From Clostridiales bacterium UBA1390 (lineage in GTDB: Bacteria > Bacillota > Clostridia > Lachnospirales > Bianqueaceae): 64,000 bases of DNA. Positions within the stretch are counted from its first letter, which is position 1, and each line of letters starts with the position of its first letter. Shown here in pieces: positions 29,583 to 38,252 of the stretch. A model generated the notes under the pieces. It did no database searches. It had not been told where the DNA came from and worked only from the letters and a program-made list of their open reading frames with translations. The stretch spans positions 1 through 64,000 of the forward strand of contig DBQQ01000016.1 in NCBI GenBank assembly GCA_002305315.1. Direction: 5' to 3'. The position numbers and the translations under genes were made by a program.

Positions 29583-30307
29583 TGCAGGTCCCCACGGGAC
29601 AGGAGCAGGAATTGCAGAAAAAATGTGAGGAGAGGCTGGGCCCTCCGGTTCTTGAGAAAAGCTTCCTGCCATATTATGATGAGATGAGGAAGATACATGG
29701 CGTCTGGACCATTGTGCGCAAGATCCTTTTTCCAGGGTATGTGTTCATGATTACAGAACAGCCAAAGGAACTTTTGCAGTCGCTGCGGAAGGTGAGCGGC
29801 TGGAAAACTCTTTTAAAAGCGGGAGATGATATTCTCTATATCAGCCCGGCCGAAGAGGCGTTTCTGAAGCAGTTTGGCAGCAAGGACCAGGTGGTTCATG
29901 TATCCCGGGGCATCATCGAGGGGCAAAAGATCATTGTGACGGAAGGCCCTCTTATGGGACATGAAGCCAGTATTCGCAGGATTGACCGGCATAAGCGTCT
30001 TGCGTTTCTGGAATTGCATCTTTTTTCTGAGGTGATTCATACTCGGGTTGCTCTTGAGATTTACGAGAAACGGACGGAAGCGGTGCTCCCGGATGTGGTG
30101 GATCTCTATGCACAACGGAAAGAGGAGCCAGAAGACACGTTGCAGATGCCGGAAACAGCAGAAAGAGAGAATTATGAGGTGAGACTCATGCAGACGCCGG
30201 GTGCGGTGGTTTCCCTGGAGGAGGATCAATCCCAGGAAAATATCGAAAAGATCCATCGCGAGACCGAAGAGGCGCTGCGGGAGAGCAGAGAGCAGAAGGG
30301 AGAATAG
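29570..30307 (+). CDS. loaP: LoaP-type NusG paralog, processive antiterminator
   Basis: 245 residues. The N-terminal NGN domain (MWCVMQVPTGQEQE, then LFPGYVFMITE) is followed by a KOW domain (VTEGPLMGHEASIRRIDRHKRLAFLELHLF, cut here into two parts: VTEGPLMGHEASIRRID and KRLAFLELHLF). The C-terminal 75 residues are a charged extension. This is not the housekeeping NusG, because it has no secE/rplK neighbours. LoaP proteins stop early termination in long polysaccharide or antibiotic operons and recognise an RNA hairpin in the leader. Here the polysaccharide cluster starts 2.6 kb downstream, its likely target. Confidence 0.8.
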   Translation: MWCVMQVPTGQEQELQKKCEERLGPPVLEKSFLPYYDEMRKIHGVWTIVRKILFPGYVFMITEQPKELLQSLRKVSGWKTLLKAGDDILYISPAEEAFLKQFGSKDQVVHVSRGIIEGQKIIVTEGPLMGHEASIRRIDRHKRLAFLELHLFSEVIHTRVALEIYEKRTEAVLPDVVDLYAQRKEEPEDTLQMPETAERENYEVRLMQTPGAVVSLEEDQSQENIEKIHRETEEALRESREQKGE

Positions 30308-30312
30308 AAGAC

Positions 30313-32157
30313 ATGTGTGGAATCATTGGATATATCGGCGTGGAAGAGAAAGCCACGAACATGATCATGGAGGGCCTTTCGAAGCTGGAATACCGTGGGT
30401 ATGACTCAGCGGGCATCGCGATCTTTACGCCATCAGGGATCTGTGTGGAGAAGACGAAGGGGAAACTGGTCAATTTGGCGGATCATCTGGCGCAGATCGG
30501 TTTTCCGCAGGGGTATGCCGGCATAGGCCATACTCGTTGGGCTACTCACGGAGAGCCCTCGGATGTCAATGCGCATCCGCATTGGAGTCAGGACCACAGC
30601 GTTGTAGTGGTACATAATGGTATTATAGAGAATTACGCACAGCTGCGAGAAGAGCTTATTGCTGCAGGCGATACGTTTTTGTCCGATACGGATACGGAGA
30701 TCATTCCGCATATCATTGCCCGGTATTACCGGGAGGATAAGGATCCGGTTCAGGCGATTTCCCGGGCGATTCAGCGCATGAGAGGATCGTATGCGCTGGG
30801 AATTATGTTCGCAGATCGCCCTGGGGAATTGTATGCGGCCCGAAAAGACAGTCCGCTGATTGTGGGTCTGGGACAAAACGAGAATTACATTGCCTCGGAT
30901 ATTCCGGCGGTGCTCGCGCACACGCGGGATGTCTATCTGCTGGAAGACTATGATATCGCGATTTTGAATACGGAAGAGATCCGTATTGTAGATCTGGAAG
31001 GCAATCCGGTTCATAGAGAAATTTTCCATGTGACCTGGGATGTGGCGTCGGCCGAAAAAGGCGGTTTCCCGCATTTCATGCTGAAGGAGATTCATGAACA
31101 GCCGCATGTCGTCCGTGAGACACTGGCGTCTCGTCTGCAGGAGAACATGGATGCTCCGAAGATGGATGACCTGGGGATCAGTAAGGAAGTACTGGATGGT
31201 CTGGAACGGATCTATATGGTGGCCTGCGGTACAGCCTACCATGCTGCGATGGTAGGAAAATACCTGATCGAGCGGGTGGCACGGCTCAGCACCATCGTAG
31301 AGACCGCTTCCGAATTTCGCTATCGCGATCCCATCATTGATGAGAAGACATTAGTCATTGTGGTGTCCCAGTCTGGAGAGACAGCGGATACACTGGCGGC
31401 GTTGCGTATGTCGAAACAGGCGGGGGCTAAGGTATTGGGCATCGTCAATGTGGTCGGTTCCAGCATTTCACGCGAGGCCGATTATGTGTTCTACACCTGG
31501 GCTGGGCCAGAGATCGCCGTGGCGAGTACCAAGGCATATTCCTGCCAGCTGGCGGCGATGTACCTGTTGACCGCGCATTTTGCCCTGCTGCGTGGAAAGA
31601 TGACGCCGCAGGAGTTTCATGATTTGAAAGGCGATTTGATCGGACTACCGGCAAAAATCGGTGAGATTTTGAAGAAGGAAGAGGAGATCAAGGCCATTGT
31701 CGACAGCGTGGATCCGCTGAATGTGTTTTACGTGGGACGTGGGCTGGATTACTATACGGGGATGGAAGGCTCGCTGAAGCTTAAGGAGATTGCATACCTG
31801 CACAGCGAGGCTTATGCAGCGGGAGAGCTGAAGCACGGCCCCATCGCCATGATCGAACCCGGAACGCTTGTCATCGGCATCGTCACCCAGAAGAGCCTGA
31901 TCGAGAAGACTGTCAGCAACCTAAAGGAGGTCAAGGCCAGAGGCGCGCAGGTGTTGTGCATCACAACGGAAGACGCGGATCTGGCTCTGATTCAGAGCGT
32001 AGCCGATCAGATGATCACGATTCCGGATTGTAACTGGATGTTTACCTCTCTGCTAGCGAATATACCGCAGCAGCTTCTTGCCTATTATATGTCCGTCAAG
32101 AAGGGGTATGATGTGGATAAGCCCAGAAACTTAGCGAAGAGCGTCACAGTAGAATAA
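30313..32157 (+). CDS. glmS: Glutamine-fructose-6-phosphate aminotransferase
   Basis: 614 residues. Cys2 (CGIIGYIG) is the glutaminase nucleophile, with GHTRWATHGEPSDVNAHPH in the same domain. Two SIS isomerase domains follow (SQSGETADTLAAL near 352) and the C-terminal KSVTVE is conserved. It makes glucosamine-6-phosphate for wall and surface polymers. Only 5 bp separate it from loaP, so there is no room for a glmS ribozyme. It is expressed from the upstream gene train. Confidence 0.96.
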   Translation: MCGIIGYIGVEEKATNMIMEGLSKLEYRGYDSAGIAIFTPSGICVEKTKGKLVNLADHLAQIGFPQGYAGIGHTRWATHGEPSDVNAHPHWSQDHSVVVVHNGIIENYAQLREELIAAGDTFLSDTDTEIIPHIIARYYREDKDPVQAISRAIQRMRGSYALGIMFADRPGELYAARKDSPLIVGLGQNENYIASDIPAVLAHTRDVYLLEDYDIAILNTEEIRIVDLEGNPVHREIFHVTWDVASAEKGGFPHFMLKEIHEQPHVVRETLASRLQENMDAPKMDDLGISKEVLDGLERIYMVACGTAYHAAMVGKYLIERVARLSTIVETASEFRYRDPIIDEKTLVIVVSQSGETADTLAALRMSKQAGAKVLGIVNVVGSSISREADYVFYTWAGPEIAVASTKAYSCQLAAMYLLTAHFALLRGKMTPQEFHDLKGDLIGLPAKIGEILKKEEEIKAIVDSVDPLNVFYVGRGLDYYTGMEGSLKLKEIAYLHSEAYAAGELKHGPIAMIEPGTLVIGIVTQKSLIEKTVSNLKEVKARGAQVLCITTEDADLALIQSVADQMITIPDCNWMFTSLLANIPQQLLAYYMSVKKGYDVDKPRNLAKSVTVE

Positions 32158-32168
32158 GAGAGAAGGAG

Positions 32169-32263
32169 CATCCGAGATCATGGTATGATCTTCCTAGAGC
32201 AGATGATGGAAATATCCAGAATCAAATCAGGAAAGAGTATGCCGTGTATCTCGGATGTTTTTT
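32169..32263 (+). terminator. Long-loop terminator after glmS
   Basis: CATCCGAGAT (32169-32178) pairs perfectly with ATCTCGGATG (32248-32257), followed by six T. The 69-nt loop contains a small GATCAT / ATGATC hairpin. The stretch 32264-32595 shows no convincing gene, only AT-rich DNA. Confidence 0.65.
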
Positions 32264-32595
32264 GAGGAAGCGAGCCCAAGGGAGAGGAAAGAAGATAAAA
32301 TTGAGTTGTGAACTATATCCAACGAAAAATCTTTGGATGGCATGGCTTCCGGCAATCATTGTAAAAAATACGTAAAGAATATGAAGAGAAAAAGGAAATA
32401 CAGACAAAAAATACGACATAAAATGGTGGAAATATGGAGAAATGACCGCGTCTATATTGCCAGAAAGGACTAGGACAAGTAATCTATGGGAATTCCTCTG
32501 TGATTTTGACAAGGCTTCTTATAGTTTTCACTAAAAAGTCGGATGATTATGCCATTTTTTCACTTGAGGAATTTGAAGAAAATCTTGAAAATGAG

Positions 32596-32624
32596 TTGCA
32601 AACGAGAGAACTTTGTGGTATACT
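32596..32624 (+). promoter_or_regulatory. Promoter of the polysaccharide cluster
   Basis: TTGCAA (32596-32601), a 17-bp spacer and TATACT (32619-32624) with TGG in front (extended -10). The leader to the first clear gene is about 275 nt. It would be the natural place for a LoaP recognition hairpin; CCATT / AATGG at about 32780-32800 is one small candidate. Confidence 0.7.
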
Positions 32625-32652
32625 TATCGCAGACAAAATCAAGAAGGGGGTA

Positions 32653-32880
32653 ATGTTTAGTATCGCTGAGTACAGTGTATTGATGAGTTATTCGCCATTC
32701 CAAAAATTCTCGAGGACTTAAATCGTCGCCGTGTCGCGTTTGGGAAGCCGAGATGTCATACTTTCTTTGGAGTCACGCATCCATTGGAGCGTGAATGGCG
32801 AAGCATACCTTTATGGACTCGGTGGTACCGCATCTCTTATAGAAGACACGGCTATACAAAAGATTGGCTCTACTAGAATA
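32653..32880 (+). pseudogene. Possible small leader ORF, perhaps frameshifted
   Basis: ATG 32653 has a good AGAAGGGGG site and encodes 22 residues (MFSIAEYSVLMSYSPFQKFS...) before TAA at 32721. A second frame continues from about 32667 to a stop near 32880 and reads like a real basic, Trp/Arg-rich protein (IDELFAIPKILEDLNRRR, then PLWTRWYRISYRRHGY). One base change near 32668 would join them. I do not recognise the product. It may be a leader peptide, a decayed gene or chance. Confidence 0.25.
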
Positions 32881-32905
32881 ATCGGTTTAAGGATTGATAG
32901 AAGAC

Positions 32906-34321
32906 ATGTACAGACAGACAAAAAATGGCCTAGGAAAGCACTGGGATTTTATTATTGTCGATATTTTTGCCCTGGAGCTTTCTCTTTTTTTGGCTTATTT
33001 TATCCGTAACGGCGGTTCGTTGCCGACAGGAGACTCTCTTTATCGGAACTTGATTTTGTTCCTGCCTATGTTGCATATAGTGGTGGCTTTTGTTTTCGGA
33101 AACTATTCGGGCATTCTTAGACGGGGATATTTGAAGGAATTGAGTGCTGTTCTAGTTCATTGTTTGCTGATGGCTGGTTTCCTGCTGCTTTACTTCTTCA
33201 TTGTCCAGTCCACGGATCAATACTCCAGAGCGGTTTTGATTTTAACGGGAACTTTTAGTTTCGTTTCCATGTATGTGGGACGGCTGGTGTTGCGGTATCT
33301 GATCAAACACATGGAGGAGACGTCACTTTCTCTTCCATACATGTTGGTAGTGACGCAGGCGGCACAGGCTGAATCTGTCGTTCAGGAGCTGAAACGCATC
33401 TGCTACAACCGATTTCGTCTGACGGGTGTTGTCTACACGGATCAGACGGTTCCGGCTGGTTCGATGGTGCTGGATGTGCCCGTGGTGGCTGATCTGTCCA
33501 CCTATGGGGAGTATATGCGCCAGCAGGTGGTGGATGAAATTTTCATTGCCCTGAAGCTCAGTGATCCTTGCCTGCCGCAGGTAGTCTCTCCGATTGAGGA
33601 GACGGGGACAACTGCGCATCTCAATGTTCCGTCGCTGTTTCCCGCTTCGTTTCCACAGACGGTTTCTCAGTTTGGTCATTACACGGCGATCACTTCCTCT
33701 CCAAAGCTGGTGACTCGCACACAGATGGCCTTAAAGAGAATCATGGATATTGCGGCTGCCGTAGTGGGCCTCCTGGCTACCGGCATTGCTTTTCTTTTTG
33801 TAGCGCCGATCATCAAGATCCAGGCGCCAGGCCCCGTCTTCTTCTCACAGATGCGAGTTGGAAAGAACGGCCGCCCCTTTAAGATCTACAAGTTCCGCTC
33901 CATGTATGTGGACGCGGAAGAGCGCAAAAAGGAACTCATGGCTCAGAACCAGATGCAGGGTCTCATGTTTAAGATGGAGAATGATCCTCGGATCTTTCCA
34001 TTTGGACACTTTATCCGCAAAGCCTCCATTGATGAACTGCCGCAGTTTTGGAATATCCTGAAAGGGGATATGTCCCTCGTGGGCACAAGACCTCCCACGC
34101 TGGATGAGTACAAACAGTACGAGCTGCATCATAAGTTTCGGCTGGCCTTTAAGCCTGGCATCACAGGCATGTGGCAGGTATCCGGCCGGTCTTCCATTAC
34201 CGACTTCGAAGAAGTGGTGAAGCTGGACAGCGAGTACATTCGCAATTGGTCCATTGGCCTGGACATCAAGATCATCTTAAAAACAGTGAAGGTCGTCCTT
34301 CTTCGGGAGGGCGCCGAATAA
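32906..34321 (+). CDS. Polyprenyl-phosphate sugar-1-phosphate transferase (WcaJ/CpsE-like)
   Basis: 471 residues. Four or five N-terminal membrane helices (about 10-115), a CoA-binding-like Rossmann domain, a further helix (about 280-305), and the C-terminal bacterial sugar transferase domain with KIYKFRSMYVDAE and LPQFWNILKGDMSLVGTRPP. It moves a hexose-1-phosphate onto undecaprenyl phosphate, the first step of repeat-unit assembly. Start ATG 32906 is preferred over TTG 32894. As the priming enzyme it is the proper first gene of the cluster. Confidence 0.9.
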   Translation: MYRQTKNGLGKHWDFIIVDIFALELSLFLAYFIRNGGSLPTGDSLYRNLILFLPMLHIVVAFVFGNYSGILRRGYLKELSAVLVHCLLMAGFLLLYFFIVQSTDQYSRAVLILTGTFSFVSMYVGRLVLRYLIKHMEETSLSLPYMLVVTQAAQAESVVQELKRICYNRFRLTGVVYTDQTVPAGSMVLDVPVVADLSTYGEYMRQQVVDEIFIALKLSDPCLPQVVSPIEETGTTAHLNVPSLFPASFPQTVSQFGHYTAITSSPKLVTRTQMALKRIMDIAAAVVGLLATGIAFLFVAPIIKIQAPGPVFFSQMRVGKNGRPFKIYKFRSMYVDAEERKKELMAQNQMQGLMFKMENDPRIFPFGHFIRKASIDELPQFWNILKGDMSLVGTRPPTLDEYKQYELHHKFRLAFKPGITGMWQVSGRSSITDFEEVVKLDSEYIRNWSIGLDIKIILKTVKVVLLREGAE

Positions 34322-34324
34322 ATC

Positions 34325-34413
34325 ATGCTGCTGCCGAGAGGTAGCAGCATAAAAAATCGAAAAAATATGAAATGTGCAACAAAAGTGTGCAGCGTATTTG
34401 TTGTGAGTTGCAC
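34325..34413 (+). other. Two hairpins in the gap before the GHMP kinase
   Basis: ATGCTGCTGCC / GGTAGCAGCAT (34325-34350) has a 4-nt GAGA loop but no T-run. GTGCAAC (34374-34380) pairs with GTTGCAC (34407-34413). Neither is a standard terminator. They may be RNA elements of the operon transcript. Confidence 0.4.
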
Positions 34414-34428
34414 GGAAGAGAGTAACAG

Positions 34429-35604
34429 ATGGATATCGAAAAACAGTTCGAACAGCTCTATCAGCGGAAGCCGACACATCGAGCCTTCTGTCCCTACCGA
34501 GTCTGTCCGCTAGGCGCCCATGTGGATCATCAGCATGGGCTTGTGACCGGGTTTGCGTTAGATCGCGGGGTAGAAATGCTTTACGTGCCGACAGAGGATG
34601 GCACGGTGACGGTATACAGCATGAATTATCCGGGTGGGGTGCAGTTTCGGGTAGGCGATGAAGTCCTGGAACGGCAGTATGTATGGAGCGATTTCGTTAA
34701 AGGTGCTGCATATGCCTTGCGGCGGGAGTTCCCGCTAAAGAGAGGCTTTATCGGACTGCTGCAGGGCACACTGCCGGTCGGCGGCCTATCTTCCTCGGCC
34801 GCTGTGATTCTCACCTACTTGCAGGCACTCTGCAAGGTGAACGACTTGCATCTGACACAGCATGAGCTGATCGGACAGGCCATGTGGGAGGAGAAGAATT
34901 ACATCGGTGTCAACGTGGGAAAGCTGGATCAGAGCTGTGAAGTGTACTGTAAGAAAGACCATCTTCTATTTCTGGATACGCAGGATGATGCGGTCAAGCT
35001 GATACCGGCCCATCCGCAGATGCCGCCCTTTGAGATTGCGGTCATCTTCTCCGGAGTCGAGCGGAAGCTGGCGGGTTCTGCTTACAATACCCGCGTGGAT
35101 GAGTGTAAGGCGGCAGCCTATGCGCTGAAGGGTTTTGCGGGCATGGACTATGGGAAGTTTGAAGATACCTATTTGCGAGACGTGCCCCAGGGAATCTTTG
35201 AAGAACATAAGGATGAACTGCCTCGGAACTGGCTTAAGAGAACCAGTCATTTCTATGCGGAGAATGAGCGTGTGAAGAAGGGAGTCGAGGCATGGAAGCG
35301 GGGAGACCTTCGCGCATTCGGTCAGCTGGTCTTCGAATCGGGATACAGTTCGATTCACCTGTATGAGACGGGATCAGAGGAACTGAAGGCCCTCTATGAG
35401 ATCATGCTGGAGACAGAAGGAATCTACGGCGGACGCTTCTCGGGAGCCGGGTTTAACGGCAGTTCCATGGCGCTGGTGGATCCGGAGAGAAAGGAAGAAG
35501 TGGCGGCTCGGATTCGAGAGAAATACATCCGGAGATTCCCGCGGTTGGCGGATAAGATGTCGATTCATTATTGCGGGACATCCGATGGGGTAGGAAGGCT
35601 GTAA
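34429..35604 (+). CDS. GHMP kinase of the galacturonokinase type
   Basis: 391 residues. The substrate motif is YRVCPLGAHVDHQHG (near 23-37), where plain galactokinases have GRxNLIGEHtDY. The ATP loop LPVGGLSSSAAV (near 115) and SGAGFNGSS (near 343) are standard GHMP. By recall, the N-terminal motif and the segment HFYAENERVKKGVEAW closely match plant galacturonokinase (GalAK), which makes GalA-1-phosphate. The next gene is a sugar-1-phosphate nucleotidyltransferase, so the pair could activate a free sugar, perhaps galacturonate, to a nucleotide sugar. Substrate is inference. Confidence 0.75.
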   Translation: MDIEKQFEQLYQRKPTHRAFCPYRVCPLGAHVDHQHGLVTGFALDRGVEMLYVPTEDGTVTVYSMNYPGGVQFRVGDEVLERQYVWSDFVKGAAYALRREFPLKRGFIGLLQGTLPVGGLSSSAAVILTYLQALCKVNDLHLTQHELIGQAMWEEKNYIGVNVGKLDQSCEVYCKKDHLLFLDTQDDAVKLIPAHPQMPPFEIAVIFSGVERKLAGSAYNTRVDECKAAAYALKGFAGMDYGKFEDTYLRDVPQGIFEEHKDELPRNWLKRTSHFYAENERVKKGVEAWKRGDLRAFGQLVFESGYSSIHLYETGSEELKALYEIMLETEGIYGGRFSGAGFNGSSMALVDPERKEEVAARIREKYIRRFPRLADKMSIHYCGTSDGVGRL

Positions 35605-35631
35605 AGAAGGCTACGATAGGGAGGCAATGTG

Positions 35632-36387
35632 ATGATCTGTATGGTATTGGCAGCAGGATATGCCACAAGACTGTATCCGTTGACGGAAAACTTTCCGAAG
35701 CCGCTGCTGGATGTGGGAGGGAAGCCCATCTTAAATTGGCTGCTGGATGATATCGATCAGCTGGAAGGGATAGAGGAACATGTGATTATCAGCAATCACA
35801 AGTTTATTCGACATTTTGAGGAATGGAAAGAAAAGCAGCATTACGCGCATCCGATTCGGCTGCTGGATGATGGTTCTATGGACAATGAACATCGCCTGGG
35901 AGCCGTACGGGATATGGCGCTGGCAGTGAAGGCGTTAGGAAGTCCGAAGGATACATTGGTTATTGCCGGAGACAACGTGCTGGACTTCTCATTCCGGGAG
36001 TTTCTGCGATTTGGAAAGGAAAAGGGTACATCCTGCGTGATGTGTCATGAGGAAAAGGATCTGAAGAAACAGCAGAAGACGGCGATCATCACAGTGGATG
36101 AGGAGCAGCTCATAACATCTTACGAGGAGAAGCCAAGAGAGCCGAAGGGGAATCTGGCGGTACCGCCCTTTTATTTATACCGGAAAGAGGATGTACAGAG
36201 GATTGAGGAAGCGCTGCAGGATGGCTGCGGAGCGGATGCACCAGGAAGCTTTGCGGCATGGCTCAGTCGGAAGGTACCTGTACATGCCTGGAAGATGACA
36301 GGGAAACGGTATGATATAGGGGATCGGGAGAGTTATGAGAGGGTAAGAGAGAAATTTGGAATTTATTTAGATATAAATATAATATAA
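35632..36387 (+). CDS. Sugar-phosphate nucleotidyltransferase
   Basis: 251 residues. The signature LAAGYATRLYPLTENFPKPL (residues 6-25) is that of NTP transferases, with VIAGDNVLDF (near 107) as the metal site region. It lacks the long C-terminal hexapeptide domain of GlmU. It follows the GHMP kinase by 27 bp and probably acts on that kinase's sugar-1-phosphate. Start ATG 35632 with GGGAGG upstream. Base specificity (UTP, CTP or dTTP) cannot be told. Confidence 0.8.
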   Translation: MICMVLAAGYATRLYPLTENFPKPLLDVGGKPILNWLLDDIDQLEGIEEHVIISNHKFIRHFEEWKEKQHYAHPIRLLDDGSMDNEHRLGAVRDMALAVKALGSPKDTLVIAGDNVLDFSFREFLRFGKEKGTSCVMCHEEKDLKKQQKTAIITVDEEQLITSYEEKPREPKGNLAVPPFYLYRKEDVQRIEEALQDGCGADAPGSFAAWLSRKVPVHAWKMTGKRYDIGDRESYERVREKFGIYLDINII

Positions 36388-36405
36388 AACAACGGAGGAA
36401 ATAGT

Positions 36406-37188
36406 ATGAAGGCTGTCATTCTAGCGGGTGGTTTTGGAACCCGAATTTCAGAAGAATCACAATTTAAGCCCAAGCCGATGATAGAAATTGGGGAGATGCC
36501 CATTTTATGGCATATTATGAAGGGATATTCAGCTCATGGAATTAATGAGTTTGTCATATGTGCAGGATATAAACAACATGTGATAAAAGAATGGTTCGCG
36601 GATTATTTTTTGCATACATCCGACATTACATTTGATTTTACAAAAGAAAATGAAGTTTTAGTGCATGACAAATATGCAGAACCATGGAAGGTGACGGTAG
36701 TAGATACAGGTTTAAATACCATGACAGGAGGGCGTATCAAACGCATCAGAAAATATATAGAAAACGAAACATTTTGTCTCACATATGGTGATGCAGTTTC
36801 TGATGTTAATATAACGGAATTAATAATGTTTCATAAATTACATGGTAAATGTGTGACTTTGACATCTGTAAGTTTAGCACAGCAGAAGGGCGTGTTAGAT
36901 GTGGATGAAAACAATACAATTACAGCATTTCGAGAAAAGGATGATGAGGATGGTTCTCTCATCAATGGCGGCTTTATGGTGTGTGAACCAGAAGTATTTG
37001 ATTACCTGGAAGGAGATGCTACGGTCTTTGAACAGGAACCCATGAAGAGACTGGCTGCAAAAGGAGAATTGAAAAGTTACTATCATGGTGGATTTTGGCA
37101 ATGCATGGACACGAAAAGAGAAAAAGATAAGCTCGAAAGTCTTTGGATGTCCGGAAAAGCACCTTGGAAAATATGGAGTGAGGAATGA
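36406..37188 (+). CDS. rfbF: Glucose-1-phosphate cytidylyltransferase
   Basis: 260 residues, the family length. LAGGFGTRISEESQFKPKPM at the start and TYGDAVSDVNI (near 126) are the RfbF/DdhA pattern. It makes CDP-glucose from CTP and glucose-1-phosphate, the entry to 3,6-dideoxyhexoses. Start ATG follows CGGAGGAAATAG. It overlaps rfbG by ATGA. From here the DNA is clearly richer in A+T than the genes upstream, which suggests transfer of a cassette. Confidence 0.93.
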   Translation: MKAVILAGGFGTRISEESQFKPKPMIEIGEMPILWHIMKGYSAHGINEFVICAGYKQHVIKEWFADYFLHTSDITFDFTKENEVLVHDKYAEPWKVTVVDTGLNTMTGGRIKRIRKYIENETFCLTYGDAVSDVNITELIMFHKLHGKCVTLTSVSLAQQKGVLDVDENNTITAFREKDDEDGSLINGGFMVCEPEVFDYLEGDATVFEQEPMKRLAAKGELKSYYHGGFWQCMDTKREKDKLESLWMSGKAPWKIWSEE

Positions 37189-38252
37189 AAGCGTTTGATT
37201 TAAATTTTTATAAAAACAAAAGAGTTTTTATTACGGGACATACGGGTTTTAAGGGCTCATGGCTTTGTAAGCTGCTCGCAAATGCGGGAGCTAGTGTTTT
37301 TGGATATGCATTAGAACCACCGACACGTCCGGCACTCTATGATATCGCACAGATTCAGAAGGATGTTCATTCTGTGATTGGTGATATTCGAGATTATAAT
37401 TCGCTAAAAAAAGCTTTTGATGCAGCCCAGCCGGAAATCGTATTGCATTTGGCGGCACAGCCAATTGTTCGCGATAGTTATAAGGATCCTGTATACACAT
37501 ATGAAACGAATGTGATGGGAACAGTTAATATTCTGGAGTGCGTTAGAAAAACAGAGTGTGTAAAATCGTTTTTGAATGTTACGACAGATAAGGTATATCT
37601 AAATAAAGAGTGGGCATGGGGATACCGTGAAAATGAAGAATTAGACGGATATGATCCGTATTCAAACTCTAAATCGTGCTCGGAACTTGTTACTCATAGT
37701 TATAAAAACAGCTTTTTCAATAATGGTCAGGTAGCGATTTCAACGGCTCGTGCAGGAAATGTCATTGGAGGAGGAGATTTTGCGAATGACCGGATCATTC
37801 CGGACTGTATTCGTGCAGCCATGAAACATGAAGATATTGTAGTAAGAAATCCGTATTCGACACGTCCATATCAACATGTACTAGAACCTTTATATGCCTA
37901 CTTGATGATTGCGGCTATGCAGTATCAGGACGGGAAATATGCCGGTTATTATAACGTAGGCCCCGATGATGTCGACTGCTTTCAGACGGGTGCGTTAGTC
38001 GATTTGTTTGTCAGCAAATGGGGGGAAGGAATGCGATGGATTGATCAGTGTGATGGAGGCCCCCATGAAGCGAACTTCTTAAAGTTGGACTGCTCAAAGT
38101 TAAAATCTACATTTAACTGGAAACCACATTGGAATCTCGAAATGGCCATGGAAATGGTGGTTGAGTGGAGCAAGTGCTGGATAGAGGGTGGAGATGTGCG
38201 TAGTTGTATGGACAAGGAAATTCATACGTTTCTTTCTGGAGAAAGACAATGA
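37185..38252 (+). CDS. rfbG: CDP-glucose 4,6-dehydratase
   Basis: 355 residues. The NAD-binding motif GHTGFKGSWLCKLL (18-31), the TDKVY segment and YSNSK (Tyr-x3-Lys near 158) show an extended SDR of the RfbG/DdhB type. It converts CDP-glucose to CDP-4-keto-6-deoxyglucose. It overlaps rfbF and the next gene by 4 bp each, so the three are co-translated. Confidence 0.93.
   Translation: MKAFDLNFYKNKRVFITGHTGFKGSWLCKLLANAGASVFGYALEPPTRPALYDIAQIQKDVHSVIGDIRDYNSLKKAFDAAQPEIVLHLAAQPIVRDSYKDPVYTYETNVMGTVNILECVRKTECVKSFLNVTTDKVYLNKEWAWGYRENEELDGYDPYSNSKSCSELVTHSYKNSFFNNGQVAISTARAGNVIGGGDFANDRIIPDCIRAAMKHEDIVVRNPYSTRPYQHVLEPLYAYLMIAAMQYQDGKYAGYYNVGPDDVDCFQTGALVDLFVSKWGEGMRWIDQCDGGPHEANFLKLDCSKLKSTFNWKPHWNLEMAMEMVVEWSKCWIEGGDVRSCMDKEIHTFLSGERQ

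Noticed and set aside
30308..30312. glmS ribozyme
   Set aside because: Only 5 bp separate loaP and glmS, so the ribozyme cannot be in its usual place.
32500..32721. 73-codon ORF upstream of the polysaccharide cluster
   Set aside because: It runs straight through the promoter at 32596-32624; only its last 22 codons, with their own ribosome site, are kept as a candidate.
32815..32835. T-box-like GGTGGTACCGC in the polysaccharide leader
   Set aside because: Eleven bases match the T-box core, but no terminator follows, no stem I or specifier loop is clear, and the bases also read as protein (TRWYR) in an open frame.
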